From the NCBI GenBank assembly GCA_017577365.1, contig PKRJ01000041.1:1-31263 (forward strand): 31,263 nucleotides of DNA, written 5' to 3'. A model generated the notes under the pieces. The model did not search any database, had not been told where the DNA came from, and saw nothing but the letters and a program-made list of their open reading frames with translations. The position numbers and the translations under genes are program-made. Shown here piece after piece: positions 22,828 to 29,737 of the stretch (positions are counted from its first letter, which is position 1; each line of letters begins with the position of its first letter). This DNA comes from Gammaproteobacteria bacterium (GTDB lineage Bacteria > Pseudomonadota > Gammaproteobacteria > Steroidobacterales > Rariloculaceae).

Positions 22828-24237
22828 TCAGAAGATCTCCGAGCCGTAGAACTCGCCGAGCAGCTCTTGCTCGCTCGGCCGATCCTCGGGGATCACGCGG
22901 CTGACCCAAGTCGTGTTCATGTAGTGTTTCACGCTCAGGTTCTCGCTCGTGATGTTGCCGCCCCACGTGCCGCAGCCGAGGCTCGCGGTCTGCGGCATGC
23001 CGTTGTCGAACGAGCCGGCGTTACCGCGCACGTTCGGCTGGTTGACCATGATCCGGCTGACGGGCGCGGTCATCGCCAGCTTGTGGATGTGCTCGTCGTT
23101 GTGCGACGCGATGCCGACGGAGTGTCCCTTGCCGCCGATATCGAGAATGCGCGCAACCATATCGAGCGCGTTGTCGAAGCCGCCGCTGTACTTGTAGATC
23201 GCGAGCACCGGCGACAGCTTCTCGCTGCAGAAGCGATGCTCCTTACCGATCTCCTCTTGCTTGACGATGATGAACGTCTTGCCTTCGGGGAGCTCGAAGC
23301 CCGCCTTCCGTGCGATGACGTTCGCGGCGCGCGCGATCGTGTCGATCGTCCGTCGGCCTTCGGCGTCCCACATGACCGCCTCGAGCTTCGCCTTCTCCTC
23401 GTCGCTCGCGAGGTAACCGCCCTCTTTCTGCAGCGCGTCGAGAAACGCGTCGTACACGCTCGCCTCGACGATCAGATTGCCGTCGCACGAGCAGCCGGAG
23501 CCGTGGTTCTGCGTCTTGCTGATTCGCGTGTTCCTCGCCGCCTGCGCGATGTCCGCGGTCTCGTCGACGATCACCGTCGCGTTGCCCGCGCCGACGCCGT
23601 AGGCCGGCTTGCCGGAGCTGTACGCGGCCTTGACCATCGCGGCGCCGCCCGTCGCGATGGTCAGATCGCAGATCGACATGAGCTCCTGCGCGAGGGGGAC
23701 GCTCGGCTTCTCGACGCACTGCATCAAGTCCTCCGGCGCGCCGAGCTTCTTCAATACCGCACGCAGGATGCGCGTGATCTCGAGCGCCGTGTTCTTGCTC
23801 AACGGATGCGGCGAGAAAATGACCGCGTCACGACACTTCACCGCATTGATGGCCATGTTGACCATCGTGACGAGCGGGTTCGTCACGGGCAGAACGCCCG
23901 CGATCACGCCGACCGGCTTCGCGTACTTGACGATGCCTTTCTCGGGGATCTCTTCGATGATGCCGACGCTCTTCGTGCGAAGCGCGTCGCGCAGAATGCC
24001 GAGGATCTTCCAGCGGCGCGCGGGCACGCCTTCGGCGCTGCCCATGCCGGTTTCCTCGACCGCCATGCGCGTGAGCCTGCCGAAGGTCTCCTCGTTCGCG
24101 GTCGCCCAAGCGATCGCCTGGCAAATGCGATCGACGGTCGCCTGATCGTAGTGCTCGACCGCCGCCATGGCGACGCGTGCTCGCTGCAGTAGGGCTTGCG
24201 CGTAGGCTCGCTCTTCGTCCGTAATTGCTCTCGCCAT
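22828..24237 (-). CDS. CoA-acylating aldehyde dehydrogenase (AdhE-N/SauS-like)
   Basis: The 469-residue protein belongs to the acylating branch of the aldehyde dehydrogenases: VIAGVLPVTNPLVTMVNMAI near residue 112, GGAAMVKAAYSSGKPAYGVG near 197, and catalytic Cys249 in HGSGCSCDGN, where alcohol dehydrogenase E has NGVICASEQ. A second Cys lies two residues later (Cys251). The C-terminal LGCGTWGGNITSENLSVKH is typical. Such enzymes turn an aldehyde plus CoA and NAD(P)+ into an acyl-CoA, or the reverse. Size and sequence style are close to sulfoacetaldehyde dehydrogenase (SauS), and a divergent MFS gene is also found in that pathway, but no CoA ligase or LysR gene is present here. Other substrates (acetaldehyde, propionaldehyde) remain open. 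Confidence 0.88.
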   Translation of the reverse strand: MARAITDEERAYAQALLQRARVAMAAVEHYDQATVDRICQAIAWATANEETFGRLTRMAVEETGMGSAEGVPARRWKILGILRDALRTKSVGIIEEIPEKGIVKYAKPVGVIAGVLPVTNPLVTMVNMAINAVKCRDAVIFSPHPLSKNTALEITRILRAVLKKLGAPEDLMQCVEKPSVPLAQELMSICDLTIATGGAAMVKAAYSSGKPAYGVGAGNATVIVDETADIAQAARNTRISKTQNHGSGCSCDGNLIVEASVYDAFLDALQKEGGYLASDEEKAKLEAVMWDAEGRRTIDTIARAANVIARKAGFELPEGKTFIIVKQEEIGKEHRFCSEKLSPVLAIYKYSGGFDNALDMVARILDIGGKGHSVGIASHNDEHIHKLAMTAPVSRIMVNQPNVRGNAGSFDNGMPQTASLGCGTWGGNITSENLSVKHYMNTTWVSRVIPEDRPSEQELLGEFYGSEIF

Positions 24238-24564
24238 ACCTTCTTGCTCGCTTCCGTCGCGCGGACGGACTGAAGCCGGGCAGGCTCGTACGAGCCTCGT
24301 CGCCCGGCAGAACTCCCGTGGTTTCAACGAGATACGTTGAGTCCGGGATTGTAAGGCCGCGTCGAGCGGCGCTACATGGCTGCAACTGAATAAATCTTGT
24401 GCTCTGTGAGCACTGCGCGGGCGCTACGCTCGCGTGCGCATTTGAACAACGGAGTGTTCACGTCTAGCCAGTGTCTCGGCATCGGGCCGCGCATTGAATA
24501 AGGCCGATTGCGAGGTCGGGCGAAACGGCTGGTACACGACGGTCTCGAGGGAAGAGAAATAAAG
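24238..24564. promoter_or_regulatory. Divergent promoter region with three perfect dyads
   Basis: This 327 bp region separates the dehydrogenase and MFS genes and holds no gene. Three perfect inverted repeats are seen: TCAACG-AGATA-CGTTGA (24324-24340), GTGCTC-TGT-GAGCAC (24399-24413) and TGAACA-ACGGAG-TGTTCA (24443-24460). All are near the middle, where a regulator could control both genes. I cannot place the -35 and -10 boxes with confidence. Confidence 0.5.
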
Positions 24565-25902
24565 ATGATTGCGAATGTTTCGGCTCGATCCGCGGCGGAT
24601 GCGGCTTCGCGTCCCACGAAGAGCCGCTATCGAATCCTGGCGCTCATCGCTTTCGCGACGTTCCTCAACTACCTGGACCGCTCGCTGCTCGCGGTCGCGG
24701 CCCAGCCGATGTCGCAGGAGCTGAACATCGGTCCTGCGGCGCTCGGCGTGGTTTTCTCCGTGTTCTCGTGGAGCTACGCGCTGTCGCAGATTCCCGGGGG
24801 CATGTTCCTCGATCGGTTCGGCACGCGCCTCACGTACTTTCTGTCGGTCACGTTGTGGTCCGTGTTCACCGCATTGCACGCGGCCGCGGCGAATCTGTGG
24901 AGCCTGGTCGCGATCAGGCTCGGCCTCGGGACCGCGGAGGCACCGTGCTTCCCCGCGAACAGCCGCGTCCTCGTGACGTGGTTCCCCGCGCGCGAGCGGG
25001 CACGCGCGAACAGCGTGTACTCGGTCGGCATGTATTTCGGCATCGCGTTCCTGAGCCCGCTGCTGTTCTGGATCACGGCGACGTTCGGATGGCGAACTTT
25101 GTTCGCGCTCGTCGGAGGCTTGGGCGTGGTGTTCGGTCTCGTGTTCTGGTGGCAGTACAGGGAGCCGCAGAACAGCCCTTGGACCAACCAGGCCGAGCTC
25201 GACCTGCTGCGCGAGGGCGGGGCGATCGCCGCCGCGAATACCGGCAAGACGTCGTTCAGCTGGCGCGACATCCGCTGGCTCATTCGTCAGCGGCAAGTCT
25301 ACGGCGCGTCTCTGGGTCAGTTCGCGACGAACTCGACGCTCGTGTTCTTCCTGACGTGGTTCCCGACCTATCTCGCCACCGAGCGGCAGATGGATTGGAT
25401 CAGCGTCGGCTTCTACGCGGTCATGCCGTTCATTGCGGCGTCGGTCGGCGTGCTGGTCGGCGGGCAGCTGTCGGATCATCTCGTGAAGCGCATGGGCAGC
25501 CTGACCTTCGGCCGCAAGCTGCCGATCGTCGGCGGGCTCCTGATGTCGTCGACGATCATCGTCGCCGCGTTCGCGGAGAGCGATCTCCTCGTCGTCACCG
25601 TGATGTCGATCGCGTTCTTCGGTCAAGGCATGTCGAATCTCGGCTGGACGCTGATCTCGGACGTCGCGCCGGCGAAGTTCGTCGGCCTTACGGGCGGCAT
25701 CTTCAATTTCTGCACGAACCTTGCCGGCATCGTGACGCCGATCGTCATCGGCCTCATCGTCGCGGCGACGGGTTCGTTCTTCGGCGGCCTCGCGTTCATC
25801 GCGATCGTCGCGCTGATCGGCGCCTTCTCGTACGTGTTCCTGGTGGGTGAGGTGAAGCGTATCGAAGCGCCAGAGCATTCCGTCGAAACGGCATCGGCGT
25901 GA
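24565..25902 (+). CDS. MFS transporter, anion:cation symporter type
   Basis: The 445-residue protein has twelve predicted membrane helices. It opens with RILALIAFATFLNYLDRSLL, the start typical of the anion:cation symporter group (glucarate, galactarate, tartrate, phthalate and sulfoacetate carriers). The helix 2-3 loop motif GGMFLDRFGTR is clear, and GLGTAEAPCFPANSRVLVTW in helices 4-5 is characteristic. It should import an organic anion with protons. Being divergent from the acylating dehydrogenase, it probably takes up that pathway's substrate. GGGAAGAG stands before the ATG at 24565; an in-frame start further upstream is unlikely because it lacks a ribosome site. Confidence 0.9.
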   Translation: MIANVSARSAADAASRPTKSRYRILALIAFATFLNYLDRSLLAVAAQPMSQELNIGPAALGVVFSVFSWSYALSQIPGGMFLDRFGTRLTYFLSVTLWSVFTALHAAAANLWSLVAIRLGLGTAEAPCFPANSRVLVTWFPARERARANSVYSVGMYFGIAFLSPLLFWITATFGWRTLFALVGGLGVVFGLVFWWQYREPQNSPWTNQAELDLLREGGAIAAANTGKTSFSWRDIRWLIRQRQVYGASLGQFATNSTLVFFLTWFPTYLATERQMDWISVGFYAVMPFIAASVGVLVGGQLSDHLVKRMGSLTFGRKLPIVGGLLMSSTIIVAAFAESDLLVVTVMSIAFFGQGMSNLGWTLISDVAPAKFVGLTGGIFNFCTNLAGIVTPIVIGLIVAATGSFFGGLAFIAIVALIGAFSYVFLVGEVKRIEAPEHSVETASA

Positions 25903-26044
25903 GCGATTCTTGTCGGCGCGTGGCGATGCGTTCGCGCGACAGCCGCAATTCCTCCGCGTGCAACGAAAGCGCGAGGTGTTTGTTTGCGCGAAGTAAACGC
26001 GCTTCACGCGTCGTTTGTACCTCGGAGTTCGTGTAGTTCTTTCG

Positions 26045-26095
26045 GAACAAAAGCTTTGTTCATCTACAGCCATATCGCGACGCCGTTCGCGTCGC
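26045..26095 (+). promoter_or_regulatory. Palindrome and hairpin upstream of the large TonB receptor
   Basis: In the 242 bp gap (25903-26144) lie GAACAAA-AGC-TTTGTTC (26045-26061), a perfect 7+7 dyad, and GCGACGC-CGTTC-GCGTCGC (26077-26095), a perfect 7 bp stem-loop about 50 bp before the ATG. A competing pairing GTTC-TTTCG-GAAC (26036-26048) overlaps the first. They may be an operator and a leader hairpin. No gene fits in the gap. Confidence 0.45.
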
Positions 26096-26144
26096 AACAA
26101 TCGTGTCATCACCCGTTACTGCATCCGTTAGAGGGGGGGATGTG

Positions 26145-28988
26145 ATGAAGAGGTTGCTTGCTGGGGCCGTTCGAGCTTCGTTGCGTCAAACGCAAGAGCC
26201 GCTCGGCACCAAGCTTTGTGTTCTGGCGTCTTCGGTCATGGCCGCGCTCGGCGTCGCGGCCGCGCAAGCTCAAGAAGCTTCGCCGCTCGAGGAGGTCGTC
26301 GTTCTCGGCACCGTCACCGGTACGAGCATTCGCGGTGTCGCGCCGGTCGGCTCGCAGACGCTCACTATCTCGCGCGAATCTCTGCTCGAATCGCCGGTGC
26401 GCGATACCGCGGAGATCATCACGATCATGCCGCAGGGCTCGCAGATCGGCTCCGGCGTGGCGAGCGCGGACGGCGGTAACGACGCCGGTAACTCGGGCAT
26501 CAACCTTCGCGGTCTCGGCACGAACGCGTCGCTGATGCTCCTCGACGGCCACCGCATGGTCGGCCAGGGCGTCTCGGACATCGCCGCGGACCCGAGCATG
26601 ATCCCGTTCGCCGCGATCGAGACCGTCGAGGTCGTGCTCGACGGTGCCTCGGCCGTGTACGGTTCCGACGCGGTCGCGGGCGTCGTCAACTTCATCATGC
26701 GCGACAACTTCGAAGGCGTCGACGTTCAGCTCAGCGGCCTGAGCGGTCCCTACGAGAGCAGGAAGGTCGAGGTCGTCGCGGGCCACAACTTCGAGAAGCT
26801 GAACATCATGGTCGGCTTCAGCTTCGAGGATCAGGGCTCGATGATGCGCAACGAGCGCCCCTATCTGAAGCAGGACCTGCGCCCGTACGGCGGTAACGAC
26901 AATCGCATCGGCACGAACCCGACGCCGGGTCGCCTGCCCGTGATCATCGCTTCCGGCCGCTACTACACGGTGCCGGAAAACTGGGTCGGCGTGACCGATC
27001 CGGAGACGGGACTGAAGCGCCCGACGCTCGAGGAAATTCAGGCGACCGAGCTCCAGGTCGCGGATACCGCGGACTACTCGCACTACATCGGCGAGCTGCA
27101 GCGCAGGGGCGTGTTCGCGCGCGTCAGCTACGACATCAGCGATCGCCTCGAGCTGACCTATACCGGAATGTTCAGCCAGCGCGAGGCGCTGACGCAGCAG
27201 TTCGGCGGCCTGACCGTGAATATCACGCCGGACAGCCCGTATTACATTCCGGGCATTCACCCGACCAACCCGACCGGCGGCACGTACCAGGTTCGCACGA
27301 ATACCTGGGAACGCGACTTCGGGTGGTATGGTCGTCCGTACTCCTCGACGCAGAACCAGTACATCGATCTGCGTTGGGATATCGGCGAGTGGCAGATGAA
27401 CAGCTCGCTGTTCTACGGAAAGACGCAGGGGCTCGACATCAATCGGCCCGAAGCGAACAACGCCGCGCTGGTTCGTGACCCGGCCGGTACGCCCGAGGGC
27501 TATCTGAACTACGCCGAGTACGGCAACAACCCCGAGTGGTTCAACCCGTACCTCGTCGAGCCGCAGCCGGGCATGGGCGATCATCTGATCGGCATGACGT
27601 ACCGCCGCGGCGACCAGGACGCGACGGGCATCAACGTTCGCTTCGAAGGTCCGGTAGCGAATCTGCCCGCGGGCGAGATGCGTATGTCCGCCGGCGCCGA
27701 GTACATGGACCACAACCACTGGCTCGGCCTCGATCAGACCGTTCGCTACTACGACAAGCGGCTCTACTGGCTGCGCGACACGAGCATCGACCGGCAGGTC
27801 AATTCGGTGTTCCTCGAGACCTACGTGCCGATCCTCGCGGACAAGCCGATCGTGCAGCGCCTCGCGTTGAGCGCCGCGGTTCGGCGCGACGACTACTCCG
27901 ACTTCGGCACGACGACGAATCCGAAGTTCGGCCTGACGTGGGACGTCAACGACGCCCTCAGTGTTCGGGCGAGCTATGCGGAGGCCTTCCGCGCTCCGAC
28001 GCTGACGCAGATCAATCCGGGCGTGAACAGCACGCTGACGCGCCAGAGGATCAACGTCGCGCCGGGTCTCGACATCCCGATCACCGATCCGGAGGCCGGT
28101 CAGTCCGAAGTCTTCACGCGAGGCGGCCGCACGCCGACGCTCGGCCCCGAGACCGCGGAGCTATGGTCGATCGGTATCGACATCCAGCCGCTCGCGCTCG
28201 ATGGCTTGAAGATCGGGTTCACGTACTACGAGATCGACTACACGGACCGCATCGAGCCCCTGCCGAACTGGCAGACCGCGTTGAGCTCGGCGGAGAATCG
28301 CCGGATCTACGCGCCGTACATCCATCCGTACACGCAGCCGGCGAACTGCGTCGACGGCGACTTGTCGACGTACAACCCGATCCTGACGCAGTGGCTCAAC
28401 ATGGACGGCACGCGTTTCGCGGGCGGCCCGGGTGACTGTCAGACGGTCGCGGTCATCGACGTCGGCGACCAGAACGTCGGCTCGGTCTCGCAGCGGGGCT
28501 ACGACTTCCAGGCCAGCTACCGCTGGAACACGGACGTCGGCACCTGGCAGGTCAGCACGAACGTCGCGAAGATCCTCGATCTGAAGCGTACGCTGATCCA
28601 CGGCGGCGAGTGGTTCGACGTTCTCGACCGGATCGGTTGGCAGACCTCGCTGCGCGCGACCGCTCGCCTGAGCTGGCTGCACAACAACTGGAACGCGGCG
28701 CTGACGGCGCGGCACGAGGGCAGCTACTGGAACGATCAGACGCCGCGCGTCAACGGCGTCCAGCTGCCGCACCACGAGGTGCCGTCGTGGACGACGTACG
28801 ACCTCGTCGTGGCCTACCGTGCGCCCGAGGACGGCGCGTGGTGGTCCGGCGTGACGGCGAGCCTCGGCGTCCAGAACCTCTTCGACAAGGATCCTCCGAT
28901 CGTCCTGAACGGCACGAACGCGATCGACACGAACGTTCACAACCCGTTCGGCCGGATGTATCGGTTCGAGCTTGGGAAGAAGTTCTAA
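26145..28988 (+). CDS. Large TonB-dependent receptor
   Basis: The 947-residue outer-membrane protein has an extended signal peptide (about 43 residues, ending ...GVAAAQAQEA) and a TonB box EEVVVLG. The plug has INLRGLGTNASLMLLDGHRM, and DGASAVYGSDAVAGVVNFIM leads into the barrel, which ends ...RFELGKKF. The barrel contains the usual FRAPTLTQINPG motif and a NLFDKDPP box near the end. This subtype, with its DAVAGVVNFI signature, is abundant in oligotrophic Gammaproteobacteria, where it imports oligosaccharides, peptides or other large molecules. The ATG is preceded by GAGGGGGG. No second receptor partner (SusD) is present. The ligand is unknown; its neighbours suggest the same pathway as the MFS carrier. 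Confidence 0.93.
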   Translation: MKRLLAGAVRASLRQTQEPLGTKLCVLASSVMAALGVAAAQAQEASPLEEVVVLGTVTGTSIRGVAPVGSQTLTISRESLLESPVRDTAEIITIMPQGSQIGSGVASADGGNDAGNSGINLRGLGTNASLMLLDGHRMVGQGVSDIAADPSMIPFAAIETVEVVLDGASAVYGSDAVAGVVNFIMRDNFEGVDVQLSGLSGPYESRKVEVVAGHNFEKLNIMVGFSFEDQGSMMRNERPYLKQDLRPYGGNDNRIGTNPTPGRLPVIIASGRYYTVPENWVGVTDPETGLKRPTLEEIQATELQVADTADYSHYIGELQRRGVFARVSYDISDRLELTYTGMFSQREALTQQFGGLTVNITPDSPYYIPGIHPTNPTGGTYQVRTNTWERDFGWYGRPYSSTQNQYIDLRWDIGEWQMNSSLFYGKTQGLDINRPEANNAALVRDPAGTPEGYLNYAEYGNNPEWFNPYLVEPQPGMGDHLIGMTYRRGDQDATGINVRFEGPVANLPAGEMRMSAGAEYMDHNHWLGLDQTVRYYDKRLYWLRDTSIDRQVNSVFLETYVPILADKPIVQRLALSAAVRRDDYSDFGTTTNPKFGLTWDVNDALSVRASYAEAFRAPTLTQINPGVNSTLTRQRINVAPGLDIPITDPEAGQSEVFTRGGRTPTLGPETAELWSIGIDIQPLALDGLKIGFTYYEIDYTDRIEPLPNWQTALSSAENRRIYAPYIHPYTQPANCVDGDLSTYNPILTQWLNMDGTRFAGGPGDCQTVAVIDVGDQNVGSVSQRGYDFQASYRWNTDVGTWQVSTNVAKILDLKRTLIHGGEWFDVLDRIGWQTSLRATARLSWLHNNWNAALTARHEGSYWNDQTPRVNGVQLPHHEVPSWTTYDLVVAYRAPEDGAWWSGVTASLGVQNLFDKDPPIVLNGTNAIDTNVHNPFGRMYRFELGKKF

Positions 28989-29023
28989 GGTCTGCCGTCG
29001 CCAAGACCCGAAACCCAGCAAAG

Positions 29024-29057
29024 GCGGCCGGCGCTTCGATCGAGAAGCGCCGGCCGC
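29024..29057 (+). terminator. Perfect 14 bp hairpin after the large receptor gene
   Basis: GCGGCCGGCGCTTC - GATCGA - GAAGCGCCGGCCGC is a perfect 14 bp stem with a six-base loop, 35 bp past the receptor stop. No U tract follows on the plus strand. It may terminate most transcripts, or protect the receptor mRNA 3' end while letting the cytochrome gene be read at a lower level. Confidence 0.5.
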
Positions 29058-29126
29058 TCGGCGCTAAAGACAACGGGTCGAGCCCGGCGGAGGTCGAGCA
29101 GAACCTCGTTCACCAGGAGCTGCCGA

Positions 29127-29678
29127 GTGGCGATTCGCTCGCGTAACGACGCTTTTTCGAGAGGCCGCGCGCCGCGATGGTTGGCCGGCGTCGCGATGGG
29201 CGCGCTGCTCGTCCAGATTCCCGCCGCGTTCGCCGATGACGACTGGTCGTTCGAAGGGGAAAGCACGCGCCTCGAGGATCTCGGCCCGGAGCAGTTCAAT
29301 GCGCTGGGCGAATACACGACCGGCATCGTCTGCACCCAGTGCCACGGGTGGACCGAGATCGTCGATCGGCCTCGGCAGACGCCCGAGCAGTGGGACTACA
29401 TCGTCTCGAGCATGATCGCACGCGGCGCCGAGGCGAGCCCGGAGCAGGTCGATCTCGTGCGCCGTTGGTTGAAGTGGGTGTGGGGAGTCGTCTCGGTCAA
29501 TAGCGCGACGGCCGAGGATATCGCCGCCGTCACGGGGCTGCCGATCGAGCAGGCCGAGGCGATCGTGGCTTACCGCGAGGAGAAAGGGCCGTTCTCGGAC
29601 TTCGAGAGTCTGAAGCAGGTCCCGGGGGTAGATGCTTCCATTCTCGATTCGCGCGTCGACGCCTTCATGTTCCACTGA
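29127..29678 (+). CDS. Cytochrome c-helix-hairpin-helix fusion protein
   Basis: The 183-residue protein starts at GTG with AGGAG about eight bases upstream and has a signal peptide (cut near AAFADD). The haem site is C69-TQ-C72-H73, and Met96 in VSSMIARG is a plausible axial ligand. From about residue 120 to the end is a helix-hairpin-helix domain of the ComEA type: VNSATAEDIAAVTGLPIEQA, then IVAYREEKGPFSDFESL and VPGV. ComEA-type domains bind DNA in the periplasm during transformation; joined to a cytochrome, the domain may instead be a protein-interaction module of an electron-transfer partner. It lies between the large receptor and the spermidine-synthase-like gene, all rightward. Confidence 0.88.
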   Translation: MAIRSRNDAFSRGRAPRWLAGVAMGALLVQIPAAFADDDWSFEGESTRLEDLGPEQFNALGEYTTGIVCTQCHGWTEIVDRPRQTPEQWDYIVSSMIARGAEASPEQVDLVRRWLKWVWGVVSVNSATAEDIAAVTGLPIEQAEAIVAYREEKGPFSDFESLKQVPGVDASILDSRVDAFMFH

Positions 29679-29737
29679 GCGATTCCGCGCCGGGCGTTCT
29701 CTGCCGAAATGAGCGAGGCGGAGGCGGGAAGATCGGC

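Noticed and set aside
21137..24192. Two long plus-strand frames opposite the FecA-like receptor and the dehydrogenase
   Set aside because: Antisense to well-conserved genes; no ribosome sites; repeated charged residues.
25796..26050. An 84-codon minus-strand frame in the gap before the large receptor
   Set aside because: It overlaps the 3' end of the MFS gene, has no ribosome site or recognisable motif, and ends in an Arg-rich run.
24424..27719. Two long minus-strand frames opposite the MFS and large receptor genes
   Set aside because: Shadow frames of GC-rich coding DNA; the plus-strand proteins are clearly real.
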